Assembly: GCA_013054445.1 (NCBI GenBank)
Contig: JAAMPI010000770.1
Location: 1-26,307 of the forward strand
Direction: 5' to 3'
DNA length: 26,307 bases
From: Cudoniella acicularis
Lineage: Eukaryota > Ascomycota > Leotiomycetes > Helotiales > Helotiaceae
Shown here: positions 1 through 12,191 of the stretch, in pieces
Numbering within the stretch: position 1 is the stretch's first letter
How the letters are laid out: every line of letters begins with the position of its first letter
Translations under genes and position numbers: made by a program
The notes under the pieces: model-generated
Database searches by the model: none
Seen by the model: only the letters and a program-made list of their open reading frames with translations
Told to the model about the DNA's origin: nothing

Positions 1-2
1 TC

Positions 3-2262
3 ATGGCTCCGGACAGAGGTGCCGGCTCCTCCAGTAGCCCCGACTACCAGTCCATCTCCCCGTCCAACCCCCACTTCTCCGATCACTCTCCCTCAACCTC
101 CGAAGCTCGAAGACGCAGCGCTGCGCGAAGGTTCATCGCGAGTCATGCGAGTGAAGGGCAAAACTTCACCCTGCGGGGCATTCTCGTTGGCCTCGGCGTA
201 GGGCTTATCATATGCTTTTCAAATATGTATTTTGGGTTGCAGACAGGCTGGGTATCAAGTATGAGCATGCCATCATCGCTCATAGGCTTTGCCTTTTTCA
301 AAACACTGTCTAAACACCTCGATTTACCTTTCACGCCGGTAGAGAATGTCCTTGTGCAAACGGTGGCCGGAAGCATGGGGACAATGCCGCTGGGCTGCGG
401 TTTTGTGGGAGTGATGCCTGCTCTGAATTATATGCTGAAGAAGGAGGAGCAAGGTCCAATTTTCTTGAGCTTGTGGAAGCTCATTTTATGGGCCTTGGGA
501 CTGTGCTTCTTTGGGGTAGTCTTCGCCGTGCCACTGCGGAGACAAGTCATTATAAGGGAGAAGCTAAAGTTTCCTTCTGGTACGGCCACGGCGTTGATGA
601 TTGGGGTTTTACATGGAAAAGAGACCACAGCTGAGGGGCCGACTGAACCGCGTGAAGCAGGGAATTTGTTGGCTCAGGAGACCTCCGAGCAGGAAGATAG
701 AGATGCGGATGAGGAGGAACTGAATAAAGGCCAGCAGAGCAGTTGGAGATCCAAGGTGAAACTCCTGGTGATTTCCTTCGCTGTATCTGGTGCTTATACA
801 CTTGCCACCTACTTTTTCCCAATCCTTCGGAATCTACCAGTTTTTGGCTTCACACTCGCTGAGTCTTGGCTCTGGACTCTCAACCCCTCTTTGGCATATG
901 TTGGGCAAGGCATTATAATGGGACCGGCAACAACAACTCATATGCTTCTTGGTGCCATCGTTGGTTGGGGAATTCTGTCTCCTCTTGCCAAGGCTAGGAA
1001 ATGGGCTCCAGGGCCGGTAGACGATTGGGAAACAGGAAGCAAGGGGTGGATAGTGTGGATATCGCTAGCAATCATGCTGGCCGATTCAGTGATTAGCCTT
1101 GGCTACATTGCAGTCCAACCATTCGCGATCAGTGCACCAGGGTATTTCAGCGAAGCTCAAAGGAAAGTCAAGAAGGGTGATTGGAAAGGTCTTCTTCAGT
1201 TGAGTCCGCGTAAGTCTGAGCTAGGGTATGCACCAGTAAGTGGGCAAGAGAACGTTTCCACACCCCTCGAAGAAACAGGACCTTGCACTCAAGAGGAGTC
1301 CTCGATTTCGGATGAGGAAATCAAAGACCTCCCAGAACCGGATGCACCGCCTGAGCACCTAGTCAACAACCTCACTGTATGGATCGGACTTGCTCTATCG
1401 ATCTTATTTTGCATAGCAGCTATCCGTATTGTTTTCGGTGAACTCGTACCTCTCTATGCAACTGTTACAGCTGTCTTCATGGCTCTGATCCTTTCGATTA
1501 TGGGTGTTCGTGCTCTTGGTGAGACGGATTTGAATCCTGTTTCCGGAATCAGCAAACTCGCACAGCTCTTCTTCGCACTCATTATCCCACAATCAAACAA
1601 AAACTCGGTGCTTATCAACCTCATCGCCGGTGCTGTGTCTGAGGCTGGTGCTCTTCAAGCAGGTGATCTTATGCAAGATCTTAAAACCGGCCACTTGCTA
1701 GGAGCTGCGCCCAATGCGCAGTTTTGGGGACAAATAATTGGAAGTGCTATCGGCGCGGTAGTCAGTGCTCTCATTTATCGCCTTTATACCAACGTATATA
1801 CAGTTCCGGGGGATTTATTTCAAGTTCCTACTGGCTATGTGTGGATCTTCACGGCAAGATTGGTCACTGGCAAAGGGTTGCCAGAGATGGCTTGGCAGTG
1901 GGCATTAGGCGCTGCTGTTATCTTTACCATTACTACGGCCGCAAGAATTGTGGGCAACGGAAAAAAGTGGCATGCCTACATTCCTGGTGGTATTGCTGTC
2001 GCTGTCGGTGCGTAGCCTCTCCCCCCTCTCTCACCACCCCTTTACCGAAGTCAATATTCTAATAGACGCTCTAGGCATGTATAATGTGCCATCTTTCACA
2101 CTTGCCCGCGCCATAGGTGGATTCGTGAATTATTATTGGAAAATCTACAAGAAGAGAGAAGAGACTCCACTTGTGGTACTTGCCAGTGGGTTGATCTTAG
2201 GCGAAGGCGTGGTTAGTATCGTGAACCTGGCTTTGGCTAGTGCAGGTGTGCCACATTTATAA
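3..2262 (+). CDS. OPT-family oligopeptide transporter, YSL-like clade
   Basis: Exons are 3-2007 and 2075-2262. The 67-base intron 2008-2074 starts GTGCGT, ends CTAG and has a CTAAT branch-like site; splicing restores a Gly codon and gives about 730 residues. The protein is hydrophobic with many membrane spans. Seen motifs are FGLQTGW (about 77-83), KFPSGTATA (189-197), GETDLNPVSGISKLAQ (507-522 region) and DLMQDLKTGHLLGA (about 555-568), typical of OPT proteins related to plant yellow-stripe-like carriers and to yeast YGL114W (725 residues, from memory). Two long acidic hydrophilic loops lie at about 205-250 and 400-455. The family moves small peptides or metal chelates across membranes; the substrate here cannot be read from sequence. 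The ATG at base 3 gives a plausible cytosolic tail, but the window edge prevents checking for an upstream exon. Family is secure, N-terminus less so. Confidence 0.9.
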
Positions 2263-3345
2263 ATTTAGATGAGCAATCAAATTGACGTGTTCGATAACTT
2301 ACTTGTATTCAACTCTCACACCATTCTTCCCTAACTAAAAATGCAGTTATTTCTGTCTCCATATAACACGGTGGGCGAGAAACTTGAAATAATTCACTAT
2401 TTGCAATATCTCTCTATTCTAAATTAACGATGAGCTGATAACATAGCTCCAAACGGAATATCGCTTCGTGAATCGAGAGGATTCACTTCTGCTCATGGTC
2501 ACAATGTCTTCTCTTCTGCCTCCTCTTAGCCACCCCAAATTCGCTTTCATCCACAGAGAAAACAACAATACCCCTCTAACATCTCCATTCACGTAACCAA
2601 TTCCCAGCACAACGCACATCCTTGGTGCACAAATCCCAAGAACCCCCCTCACTACAATTTCTGGGCCGGGGTCACAAACGTCACTCCCGACCCCTAATTG
2701 CACCCCTCCCCTCCATGCTTCAGCCTCATTTCACAAAACAACCAACAAAACCTAAACCACCTCACTCAGCCGCGATGCCCTCACTCAGACACCCAAAATG
2801 TTGCACATCGCACTTTTTAGGCTATCTCCTAAAACCCACCCGGCGACACTGGCGACGCTGGCGACTGGGCATACCTGCATCACGAGTCAGCGGCAAAACG
2901 ACCGGCTCCGATTTCCAAACCAAACCCTCCCTCGCACTCGCGCTCGCGCTACTAGCGAGATCTCCGTCGAAACTTCCGTCTGGGAGCTAGATTGTTAGAG
3001 TGGAAATGCGTGAATCAGGCAAAATCCAAACTTGCTAATGGGGATCGGGGTTTGGGCTCGGTGCTGTAGGTCTTTGGGGGGGGGGGGGCTTTTTAGTTTG
3101 GGGGCGGAATAGTTCACGATGGGAGAGTTTGGAGAAGTGGTGGTGTAGAAGTAGTAGTTGATAAAGTTTATACAACTTGAATGTCTTGATTGCATTATGC
3201 CTCCATCCTGAGAGCGCGTGCCATTATCCATTGCCCTCGCTGGTTCCTATCACAAATACAGTCCCTGAGGCTTCAATGCATAAATATGAGCCTAATCCTG
3301 AACGCCATGCCATGCCATGAATACACCCAAAGTTTCACCATAGAA
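2263..3345. other. Convergent intergenic region, no supported gene
   Basis: This stretch separates the 3' ends of the OPT transporter (+) and RAV1 (-), so it should hold both terminators. It contains a C/A-rich part (about 2500-2800), three imperfect copies of a 9-base GGCGAC-type unit (2842-2868), a run of 13 G (3076-3088) and a short CCATG tandem (about 3303-3317). An open frame from the ATG at 2775 would encode 71 residues rich in Arg, Pro and Ala, but I see no domain and the composition looks like that of the local DNA. I see no RNA gene. Confidence 0.5.
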
Positions 3346-6300
3346 TTAAAATCCAAAGCTATCTAGTAAAGAACTGCTTTCCGGCTCCTCAAAAACACTG
3401 GGAGGCGGTTTATGACCTCCAGATTTCATATCAAGAGGTAATTTTGGCATCGGGAGGTCGGCGACGACGAGAGAGGAACGTCTGCGGAGCATTTGCCTAG
3501 GGTCGGGCTGTTCCAGGTTCCTGAAAATCGTCGGCGCAGGGAGCAAAAATTCCCAATTTCGGACTGTAAGAATTAGCTTTGGAGGCATATGAGAAGGGAA
3601 ATATTGAAATACATACCCAAATCCAGAGCAAGGAGATCACAACCCATACGATCGTACAACCGGGCGTTGTGCAGGACAAAAGCCCACTCAACCTTAGGTG
3701 TGATTTTCGAAGCACCGCGGAGTGTTTGCAAAGTTTTCTGGCGAAGTTGGGAATACAGAATGATGAGTGCGGGATCATCTGTTAAGAATAATTTTGACTG
3801 GATATTGGGAGATTGAGGAGTTTCGAGGAGGGTATACACAGGTGACTAGTTGCATGAGAAAAGCGGCGAATGGAACCAGAGAACTACTTACAATCAGTGC
3901 ACGAACTGACATATCCCTCCTGTGAAGCATCCAAAATGCCCAAGAAGCGAGCCATCGATTCCCCTCTTGGGCGGCCAATGGAAGGACTTTATCCTGAAGA
4001 AGCTCTTGCAATACCGGCCCTCTTTCACCTTCGTAGACTCTTGTGACTGCGATAGCAAGCTGCAAGTCTTTGAGTTGATTTAGGATCACGTTGACAGCAT
4101 CTTTTAAACAGTCTGCCAATAAGAAAAAAGCAGCAGCATATTCTAATTCAATGTTAGCAACTTATTTGACATGTAATAGGAAGGAGCAATACCATGCCGA
4201 TGTTTGCCCATTAAAGCGTATGCATTCTTTAACGCAGCAGTCTTCCACTTCTTATCCTGAAAGTTATTTGATAGAAGCCTGATAGTTGCGGATTGTTCCC
4301 GATTCCAAGCAGCCATTCGCCACAGTCCCTGAAGAACAGCCTTCTTCTTCAGAGCAAGGTAAAAGAGACTGCAATCAACTGGGTTTTTCATATCACTCTT
4401 CGTGTATTCATTTCGAGCAATAATTTCGAACTGAGCTCGCTGTAGATCGTAGCGTTAGTGTATACCCACCAAGTGTTCAGATAAATGTCAACATACCAGA
4501 GCATGTGAATCCGTCATCCACATGAAAATGCCACTCTCACGAGCGTGTTCCCACAACATCTTGCCATGAAATTGGTGGGATACCACGTCCGCCAGAATAT
4601 CTTGGCTGTTACTATGGTAAGCCCAATTAATTTCTCTCCAGGATAGATTCACTTCATTCGATCGACCTCGATGTAGTGCATGTTGGCGGAAGAAAAGCAT
4701 GAACCTTGCAGCATTGTCATCCATTGATCGTCGCTGCTTTTCAACAATGGCAACACATTCAACAATATCAGCAAGATGGATCTGCTCTTGTCTTGACAAT
4801 TGAGGGAGCGCAATCTTGGTTAATTTCTCGTTTATGGCGAGGGCAACCTCTTCAGTCACGGTCTCTACTTCATCCTCTTCATCCGTAAAGTTACCGAGTG
4901 TCGATTTGGAAATTTTGTTGGCCGCCGCAGAGGTAGAAATGGACTATCTAGGTTAGAAATATTTATCATCGATGGACGGCAATGAAAGAGCTTACATCAC
5001 TAGACTCGTAAAAGTCTTCCAACTCCATGCCAAGATGGTTGTCAATAAAGTCACCCTCAACGAAATACTTCAGTGTCTTGTATAAGGCGATAAGCACTTT
5101 CTGCACCAGAGCGCTTTTTCCGGAAAGAGTGCACTGTCCCAAAAATTGAGGATGGTATACTGGGAGAGGGCCGTTCAATCTGGAAACCACATTGAAAAGG
5201 TCCAAGGACGCGTTTTTTCTGGGCAATCCTAGGCTGGCAACGACAGGAGCAGTATGATCAACAGCCTTATCAAAGACAAACAGCTGATTTCCAGCGCCTA
5301 TGATGAGGTTGCCACCACCCAGCCAAGCAGAATCACCTATTGGATGAGGTGTGAGGTCTCGAATGTTAAATTCCCTGATTGCAGCCCATGCTGGGCCTTT
5401 GTTCAGGTAATCATATCGCATTTGAGCAAGAAGGATAACCCTGAATTGGAATCCCACAGCAAGAATAGATTGATCATCTGGAGTGGAGGTCCAATCCAAG
5501 TCTCTGATTGTATCTTGAGATTCGTAGTCCTGAGAATACTCCAACTGAGCCCCTCGTACATCCCATATGGTCAATTCAGACCTTGTTGAGTTCACCAGGG
5601 CAGCTTTTCTTATGGAGCTGCCGCTAGCAAGTGCAGGTTCGTGTATTCCTGTGTCTACAGAGCATGTTTCCAGCCAATCGACCTTCCTGGCTTCCAAGTC
5701 GACCCGTGCTGTCCATGATCGAAGCAATCCAGAATGTGTGTATGAAATGGCGATATCTCTAGCGAATGTATCCAGAAACCCGGAGATAACAGGTGGCGAC
5801 CCAGCAGGATCAACAGGGAGCACATAAGAGACATCGTCAGCCACGCCGAGGTCAAACTGGCAAAATTCCCGAATAGATGGTAAAGGATAACCATTAGGCT
5901 CCGAAGTGCTTCCCCTCCTCTGGGGAAGTTGCACTTCCCAGACGACGCCTTTCATCTTTGACGTAATTGTAGCAACATGGGCAATTGGACCTGACTTCCT
6001 AACCTCAGGAAGCATGAGGATGCAAAGAGGCTTTCCTGGGACGGAGTACCCGCAGGTGGCGAGCAATTTTGCTCCAAAGTCTCGCGTATCCCAGAGCGCA
6101 ATTCTGTCATAATGGAGATACATGACATAACTGCCTTTTCTCATCACGCATATCCTATGGATATACTCCTTTTCTAGGATGATGCTTTGACGCAGTACTG
6201 AAGTACCGTCCTTCAGATCCATGTGCCTCCAGACGATACCTTCATTTCCATCTGTCCTTGAAACAACTGCGCGGCCGCTGACATTTCTGATGATTTTCCT

Positions 6301-7666
6301 GATGGTAGAAGCATGTCCAGTCCAGACTGCTTTAGAGACAAATCGATCTGACCTTGGTGACGGATCGAACAGATCGGCGACATTGCTCTCGAAGACCTCT
6401 ATTTTGCCATCGAAATGATGAATCAAGAGATTTAGACCGCCTCCATCATTATTGCAGTAATTGTAGAATTGGACATAGTTCGACTGATCCGTAAGATCAC
6501 TTGGAAGGCCAACATCCAAACCATCCACATGTGCTATATTGAAAATATTCGTAATTTGCCGCACCTTGCATCCTACATTCTCTAATCCCCATGCCGACAT
6601 ATTCCCCAATCCATCCAGTACGACACAGATTTCCGGGCTCCTATTAGCAACCTCAATCAGATGTGAAAGCGCGAGATCTTCTTTCTCACCGTTTGCCGCC
6701 CTCGACTGGACAGCGTGCTCAGTGGCATGTGTAAAATCCCGGCCATCGATAATGAAGGCAAACCGTACATGAGAAGCCTCTCCTAGGGCAAGTCCGCGGG
6801 GTTGTATCGATTCTTTCAGGTCAATCTGGCCCCAGAGTTGAAGCAATTGTAAGCCGTGAGGATCCGTAGGCGCCCATATTCGTAGCACATTGTCTGCGCA
6901 AATGGTGTATAGCACGTTGTCAATCGTCTGGTCTACGTGGTAAGGTCGTCGCCAGTGTATGCTCGTCACGGTAGCAGGATGGGGAAGATAGCTGAAGTCG
7001 AAGCGTGTATCATCAGAACCAAATGATAACCTCCTCCATATCTTCACCAACCGGTCGTATTTCCCTGTTGACGCGATGTATGCGGAGTCGTAAGAGAAGT
7101 GAGCAAACTTGACTTCGTTGGCTAGCTCTTTCTTCCATATTACTGTTGGCGTGTCCAATGTGGAGAACAGTGTCAGCCAGGCACCTCCCACAAGAAGTTC
7201 CTCAGCTACACCCCAAGATATCGTTGTCACTAAGTTATCAACTAGTTCCTCGATCGAGAAGCTGTGCTGTAAAGACCACTGGACAGATCATCAGCATGGC
7301 ATGCACGCCGCACTAAGAACCATGCCATCATACCTGCAAAGCATCCTCTCCTTGCCCATACGGCTTATAGACACGGACATTAGAGCCCGCGCATGTCGCT
7401 ATCTTTCCTGACAATTCATCAATCGCAATAGCCTCGAGCTCAGCCTCGTCATCGTCGTAGATCGTTTGTAGGATGGAATCTGATCCTGTAAGTACAACAA
7501 GCGCATTTCCGGTAACGTATGCCTGTTGGCAGAAGGGTCAACAGAGATTCAGAGCTTGGGAATGCTGGTCGCGCCCTAGACTTACTATTAAACGTCTGCT
7601 GTCCCAGCAGCCCGTACAGACAGCTTGGAGCTTGGCCCGTGGCTTTCCGGGAAGCACTGCTCTCAT
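3346..7666 (-). CDS. RAV1: RAVE complex subunit Rav1 (V-ATPase assembly)
   Basis: Eight exons on the minus strand: 7586-7666, 7334-7522, 4996-7278, 4497-4943, 4193-4439, 3892-4142, 3617-3845, 3346-3563. Every intron is 46-63 bases with GT-AG ends (for example GTAAGT and GTATGT donors), and the joined frame is open for 1,314 residues, close to yeast Rav1 (1,357, from memory). I chose the ATG at 7666 because MRAVLPGKP matches the usual fungal start; an in-frame ATG at 7804 would add 46 residues. The first 600 or so residues look like WD40 propellers (for example the LVKIWRR and VLRIWAP strands). The conserved Rav1 C-terminal domain is clear, including WREINWAYHSNSQDIL near residue 953, LWEHARESGIFMWMTD and KVLPLAAQEGNRWLASWAFW. 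With Skp1 and Rav2, Rav1 forms the RAVE complex, which reassembles V1 with V0 on vacuole and endosome membranes. It lies in tandem downstream of SFI1. Confidence 0.95.
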
Positions 7667-8239
7667 TACTATTGATTCAGTCGCATTGCAGTGTAATTTT
7701 GCAGGGTTGGTGGAGGCTATGGAAAAGCGATCAAAGATCCCTATTGCTTTCTCGTTTTCGACGGCAGGTGGCGTGAAACTGGTGTTTTGTCGCGTTGGGA
7801 TCACGAAGGCAAGCTTCGAAGCTTGTTCGCCGTTGCCGGAGCAAGTACGCGAAGCCGATGCAAAACAGTAGGAATCACGAGGTTGCGAGAATTTGAGACA
7901 AACAGCTGATCTGTCGATGCCAATGAGGGAATTGAAAGGATTGAACTTCCAGCATTAAATTTATATCTATATTCAAGCTACAGCTTATCGTAATTTGTTT
8001 GTAACTCGTGTCAAGGAGACATGTCACACAGAAGAACGATAAGCTCGTCCATGATCTCGACATTTGATACTCCCTCCTATTCGCCGAACCAAAACGCCTC
8101 CAGCGATGCACGTACGCCAACACGCGGGTATCCAATGCTATCCCTATCACAAAGACGCCAAACCTCCGGTACTCGATCCTGAAGACACCCTATTTCCCCA
8201 CTTAAAACTCCACGCGTTATAACCCTCCAATGCTAGTCG
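7667..8239. other. SFI1-RAV1 intergenic region
   Basis: About 570 bases between the SFI1 stop and the RAV1 start, both on the minus strand. It should hold the SFI1 terminator and the RAV1 promoter. Short open frames occur on both strands, but none has recognisable protein character. I see no RNA gene or clear repeat. Confidence 0.5.
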
Positions 8240-11200
8240 TTATTCATAAGATTTCTCTTCGATATCCGCGAACCCGCCCATACTCATTGTGCTTTTCCCC
8301 AGGCCCTTGCGAAAGGAGTGCAGCTGCCCCCCAGAGTACTGTGCTCGAAGTTGGCGTTCAAAGGGAGTAGATAAGGGTGCTTTCGGTGTGGTTGAAAATC
8401 TGGCTGCAACAGCCATCACCCTTTCGCTTCGCTTCGATGGCGTACTTAAATACCCGGGAATAGGGGTTGATGTGGTAGCCTCGTCCAATCCTTTCGCCCA
8501 GTCATCGCCTTCAAGTCCATCGCCAAAATCGGACCACGCTTCTGCCCTCGCTGTCACACCAAGCTGATTATCGATTTCGCTGAGTTTCACGGCCTTTGGT
8601 GGCCGTTTCTGCACTGCTTTCTGGCGCCAGTAGGTAAACATCTTTCGGAATGTTCTCTTTGCGTTCTTCTCGCGAATATCATAGGCATAATTTGTCTGTG
8701 CACGAAGCTGCAACAGAGCAAGGTTCCATTTCTTGAAGGCTCGACTTTGCCGGTTCTCCTCGAATGTCAGAATGGCTTCCGTCTCGAGAGCCCGATAAGC
8801 ATTGGAACGAGTTCTCCAAATGGAAAATTGCCTCTTGAGCACATTTTCTCGTGAAAGTGCTTCCAGCTCTGCCAGCTCTTCGGCACGAGCACGCCATCGG
8901 TCAAAGATGCCCATTCCGAATATGACGAGCTTGTTTTGGCGCACATCGTTCGCTTGATCTTCGAGGTCAAGGAATCGATTGGCTTGTTGGCGCCAGTTGT
9001 GAAGTATGCCTCTTACCAAGTTCATCTTAACCATTCGCCGCACCTGTGTATAAGCAGCTTTTCGCTTTTCGCGCTTAGAGGCCTCGGTAGAAGCTTTCCA
9101 TCGTTTGAGGGTTTGACGTCAAAAGTAGAATTCAGCGTCTCTAGAGCGTTGCTGAAGCAATTGTAAGTGCCGGGTACGTTCAGACCAATCTGAAAGTATT
9201 CCTTGCAGGAGTCGTGGCGTGCTAACAGCAACCGCGGCGATTTCCTGTTCCTTGTGTAACTGCATTTGTCTGTACCAATTCGCCAAAACTGAGTTTTGAA
9301 TCTTTTGGGTTGCGTATGCCTGAGCTATATCTTCTTGCTGCCATCGATCTTCCCTCATGTCCTGCCATCTCTGTGCCCAGACTTGAACAATTCTGCGAAG
9401 AAGCTTCTCCTGCTCCTGACTCCTGAAAGTAGACAACCTTTGAGCAATGAACCATTTGTACACAGTTTGTCTGGCAATTCGCTTATCAACCTCTTTCTGA
9501 AGCAGTTGAATTCGGACTTTGTGACGCCAGGTAACAAGTGCTTCCCGAAGAATTCGCCCACGATCTGTATTGGCAGCGTGTATTTCTTGCCGTGCGCGAT
9601 GCAGCCAAACACCGAAAGTATCCCGAACTATTCGATATTTGACATCGCTCTGTACCATGGTTTTGGCAGGTACAACCTGTGTCTCTCGACGCCATTTTCG
9701 GATGGTATTGCGGCAGATTCTGCCTTGGTAAATCAGCTCCGCCTCCTCCCTTTGTCGAATACGCTCTACTGTCTTGTTCCTCCAAATCCGCCAGGCCTTC
9801 CAGATAAGTTGCTCACGCCTCTCTTCTTCCGCGATACGATGGTCCTCCCATGTATTGTGATACACAACAATCCAGCGAAACATCACCCGTCTCTTCATTT
9901 TTTCAGCCCACCAAGCATTCGCTTTTGCCTCCCAGAGCTTATAAAACCATTTCCTATAGGATTTTTCAACCAAATTTTCCTCATATTTCTGTATTGCCGT
10001 TGCATCATCGTTGGCAGTAGTAATATGTCGATTCTTCCAAGTCCCAAAGAATTTCTTCAATACATGTCGCCGAACCTTGAGTTCATTGACTGCTGTGATA
10101 TCAGCCCAAGCATTGAAGTAACGCGTTCTGAGAATATGTCTTCGAGCTGCGTTCGTACGGTCAACTTGCTCTCGAGTATTGTCGGACCAATGCTGCAGGA
10201 CTTTGAGCATAAGATACAGATCTCTAGCCCTTGTTGCACGTCTTTCGAGATGGGCATAAAATCTTTCCGTTCTTCTTGCCTGGCGATTCTCTATCCACTT
10301 TGTTTGCCACAGAGCTAGGACTAGCTGAAGTACAATGTTCCTGTCATGGTTTGTAGCGATTCGATCAAGATTTTGGCGGTGCTCTCGAAGTCGGATTGCT
10401 TTGTCTCTCCATTGCCGTATCTGGCTTTTAGCCAGGAAACTCAAATGATCTTGGAGTATCAAACCAGCTTTAATTTGCATTAAGCTAGCGGAATCCTGAA
10501 CAATTCGAAGCCCTTGTGGGCGCACTTCTTCATTTTCAGATGTGACAGCTGTAAACTCAGTTGTAGCTTGATAATCGTCCGATGTTGGATTATCAGCTGA
10601 AGTGTGAGACTTCCGCGGTCCATGTGTTAGTGATCCTGGTCTACGACGAATTCGCATACTCCCATGTGTCGAAACGGACCTACCACGCCTTCTTCGTGGT
10701 GCATTCTGACGCGAATTCAGCCAGGCTCCGACGCGAGGATGAAGGGCCTCGTCTGGCATTCGATCGGCATGTTCAGGATCAGGAGCTGAGGGTCGTGTTC
10801 TTTGAATCTCTTCCAGAAGATGGGGGTGGCCGGCTCCTTTTTCAATTTCACGAATCGAAGAAAACGACCTGCGTTTCTCTCTGATCTTGGGAGGAGCTTC
10901 TCCTTCAAGATCCCATCTCGAGCTTTCGGAGTTGCGCCTGGGCCGGCCTCTAGACTCGATAGTATTGTCCTGCGGGGGTGTGGTTCCAACAGTCGCGTTC
11001 TCCATATCCGCCGCCGAGTCATCGAGCTGGCTGTCCTCTTCGTCCTCTTCATCGTCATTCTCAAACTCGATTTCGATTCCCATTTTTGACAAGATGTCCT
11101 CGAATCTCTCAAAGAGGGTCCCTTGGCCCCGCAACCCTCCAATCTTGAACAAAATCCGCGCATATCGATTATCGTGGTCGACATTGATTCCCAGTCTCGG

Positions 11201-11445
11201 TAAGATGTCATTATACGCGTTAAATAACGCGTTTGTTGGCAGCCTTTCGCGTTCCGGGAGGTTTGGCAGCAGCTCTTGCGCCAGGACAACAATATCATGA
11301 AGGATCGCGACATCTGTTCAAAAATTAACAAACCCATTTCTAAATAAAACCCGATATACAAACCTTCGTTGCTGTAATAGGGTTTCTCGTTTTCTGTGGT
11401 ACTTTGTCCCTCATTGGATGGCGGAGGGTTTCCTGAGGGCGGCAT
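8240..11445 (-). CDS. SFI1: Spindle pole body protein Sfi1, with an in-frame TGA
   Basis: Exons are 11364-11445 and 8240-11313; the 50-base intron 11314-11363 (GTTTGT...CAG) joins residue 27 to the conserved block beginning EDVAILHDIVVLAQELLPNL. An in-frame TAG directly precedes the ATG. Next come an acidic stretch (EFENDDEEDEEDSQ), a Ser/Arg-rich disordered region and then many helices of about 33 residues with the L...F/L..W pattern (YFNAWADI, FFGTWKNR, MFRWIVVY), the centrin-binding Sfi1 repeats. In yeast these build the half-bridge that governs spindle pole body duplication. The C-tail has several TP sites, including TPSKR, which fits the Cdk consensus; Cdk control of the Sfi1 C-terminus is known in yeast. 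A TGA at 9119-9121 (codon 759 of 1,052) interrupts one repeat, and the same frame resumes at once with RQTLKRWKAS. A true stop would leave 758 residues and lose the tail. Family is secure; intactness is uncertain. Confidence 0.88.
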
Positions 11446-11768
11446 CTAGCGGAAGGCATTCGGTGATACCATTGAAATGTGTTTGCACGAGACTCGTCGC
11501 ATAATGAGTATGAATTAGCAAATGTCATAAGCAAGGTATTTGCAGCGCTGTGAAGCAGGCAAAAACATACTCTCGTCTTGGAGTGTTGTCTCTAAACTCG
11601 CGCGTCGCGACCACAAAAAGCGGCCGGATTTATCCACGCTAGGAGACGGATCTAGCCGAAAGAGGCAGTCCTTCGCGCCTCGGATATTTTGACAATCACA
11701 TCTCTTCCATTTGCACACTCACCCCGAGTACATCGTCAATCGCTGATCTCGAGGCAAATTCTGCAGCA
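11446..11768. promoter_or_regulatory. Shared divergent promoter region of SFI1 and NDUFAF8-like gene
   Basis: These 323 bases separate two start codons that point away from each other, so both promoters and 5' leaders must lie here unless an upstream non-coding exon exists. I see no TATA box or well-defined factor site that I would stand behind. Confidence 0.5.
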
Positions 11769-12056
11769 ATGCCAACTCGGACAAAGCCAATTGAGAAGTT
11801 CGCCAAGGCAGTTGGTAAATGCTCAGCTGAAGTAAGACTCTGTGTACTGTCCATCTAATATATACCTCGAGCACTGACGTTTCCATAGACATCAGCATAT
11901 GGCAAATGCATAGTAGCCGACTACAATGCAGTCCACAAAGACAAATGTGTCACGGAATTCTTGCGATTGAAGAATTGCTACATGGTATGTTTATTGGTCA
12001 GCTTTCGGATGTCACTCTGCTCACCTTCAACTTAGGCCGCAGCGAAAAAGTCTTGA
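11769..12056 (+). CDS. NDUFAF8: Twin CX9C complex I assembly factor, NDUFAF8-like
   Basis: Three small exons, 11769-11831, 11889-11984 and 12036-12056, give 59 residues after removal of two introns of 57 and 51 bases (GTAAGA...TAG and GTATGT...TTAG). The protein has exactly two CX9C motifs: Cys18-Cys28 (C-SAETSAYGK-C) and Cys40-Cys50 (C-VTEFLRLKN-C), followed by a tail ending MAAAKKS. The order KC.AE..AYG.C, then a second CX9C and an AAAKK end, closely resembles human NDUFAF8 (C17orf89), which I know from memory. Twin CX9C proteins are imported into the mitochondrial intermembrane space by the Mia40 disulfide relay; human NDUFAF8 works with NDUFAF5 in complex I assembly. The assignment to this one member of the CX9C class is by pattern and tail. 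The last exon holds only six codons and the stop. The gene ends 135 bases before the convergent end of ILS1. Confidence 0.82.
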
Positions 12057-12191
12057 TACTCAACTATGAGATTGCTTTTCTTAGCGTGTCTACACATTCC
12101 CATCATGATTCGTGGGAGATTCTATGGTATTCTCAAGCGACATTCATGCAATTCTGCCATAGCCAAATACTCCTTTTTATCTTCGACCTCG

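Noticed and set aside
2622..2990. 122-codon plus frame between OPT and RAV1
   Set aside because: Low-complexity composition following local repeats, no domain and no clear promoter or intron.
7473..7871. 132-codon plus frame opposite the RAV1 5' end
   Set aside because: It overlaps RAV1 exons 1 and 2 on the other strand and has no domain.
9130..9175. An intron spanning the SFI1 TGA
   Set aside because: The only nearby donor-like site is GTACCC, and removing the segment would delete well-formed repeat sequence on both sides.
9296..10318. 340-codon plus-strand open frame
   Set aside because: It is antisense to the SFI1 repeats, whose composition keeps the opposite strand open; the product has no recognisable domain.
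10717..11445. 242-codon minus frame sharing the SFI1 start
   Set aside because: Only its first 27 codons are used. It runs through the 50-base intron into the wrong frame; splicing at 11314-11363 gives the conserved Sfi1 N-terminus.
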